NCBI GenBank assembly: GCA_014803905.1
Contig: JAAVAW010000021.1
Location: 1-5,066 of the forward strand
Length of the DNA stretch: 5,066 bases
Direction of reading: 5' to 3'
Source of the DNA: Lactobacillus sp.
GTDB taxonomy: Bacteria; Bacillota; Bacilli; Lactobacillales; Lactobacillaceae
The notes below the pieces were generated by a model. It did no database searches. It worked only from the letters and a program-made list of their open reading frames with translations, and had not been told where the DNA came from. Positions 5,018-5,066 of this stretch are shown piece after piece. Every line of letters starts with the position of its first letter. Position 1 is the stretch's first letter. The translations under genes and the position numbers were made by a program.

Positions 5018-5066
5018 TGAATATGGGTTTAGCTATTTTATTAATTATTATTGCCTTGCTTATTGG
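5018..5066 (+). CDS. yneF: YneF-like UPF0154 membrane protein, 5' end only
   Basis: Only the first 16 codons are in the window: MNMGLAILLIIIALLI, with a further Gly codon begun at the edge. GGAGG at 5002-5006 lies 11 bases before ATG 5018; the next ATG (5024) would be too far. The hydrophobic stretch is the start of a single N-terminal transmembrane helix. Length, hydrophobicity and position after lexA and ynzC agree with YneF of the UPF0154 family, a small membrane protein of unknown function (about 70 residues) found in the lexA region of B. subtilis. The identification leans on gene order, since so little of the protein is visible. Confidence 0.7.

Noticed and set aside
1..5066. CRISPR arrays, insertion sequences, tRNA or rRNA genes, attachment sites
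   Set aside because: I saw no regularly spaced repeats, transposase motifs, cloverleaf-type sequences or long direct repeats; the genes and short signals listed account for nearly all of the window, and no gene-free stretch exceeds 300 bases.

Overview
The window reads as a low-GC Gram-positive chromosome, most likely a Lactobacillus of the acidophilus/gasseri/johnsonii type. This is an inference from the AT-rich sequence, strong AGGAGG-type ribosome binding sites, the gene order known from Firmicutes, and a helveticin J-like gene, a family typical of lactobacilli. It is mostly a housekeeping region with one accessory-type gene in it.

Left part (1-2913), all on the + strand: the 3' half of ffh (signal recognition particle GTPase), then rpsP (S16), rimM (30S maturation factor), trmD (tRNA m1G37 methyltransferase) and rplS (L19). 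This is the classic ffh-rpsP-rimM-trmD-rplS translation cluster, but it is cut into separate units. A hairpin after ffh overlaps an extended -10 promoter for rpsP. A strong intrinsic terminator lies between rpsP and rimM. rimM and trmD overlap by 11 bases. rplS has its own likely promoter, a structured leader that fits the Firmicutes L19 autoregulatory leader, and its own terminator. The two ribosomal proteins can therefore be made at high level apart from the two low-abundance enzymes. The khpA (ylqC) gene found between rpsP and rimM in Bacillus subtilis is absent.

Middle (2914-3943): one 324-residue gene of the helveticin J bacteriocin family. It has no visible signal peptide and no good Shine-Dalgarno sequence. 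It is convergent with lexA, and a perfect 34-bp inverted repeat that contains both stop codons serves as a shared two-way terminator.

Right part (3942-5066): lexA on the - strand is divergent from a small DUF896/UPF0291 gene (ynzC-like), followed by the start of a yneF-like (UPF0154) membrane protein gene. This is a shortened version of the B. subtilis lexA-yneA-yneB-ynzC-tkt-sirA-yneF region: the SOS division inhibitor yneA and the resolvase-like yneB are missing. One good LexA box lies in the middle of the divergent spacer and at the centre of a larger inverted repeat formed by the two candidate -10 regions, so LexA probably controls both itself and the ynzC-like gene.

I saw no tRNA, rRNA, insertion sequence, CRISPR array or prophage signal. 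No clearly undescribed system is present; the points most worth a second look are the helveticin-like gene, the reduced SOS locus and the rplS leader.
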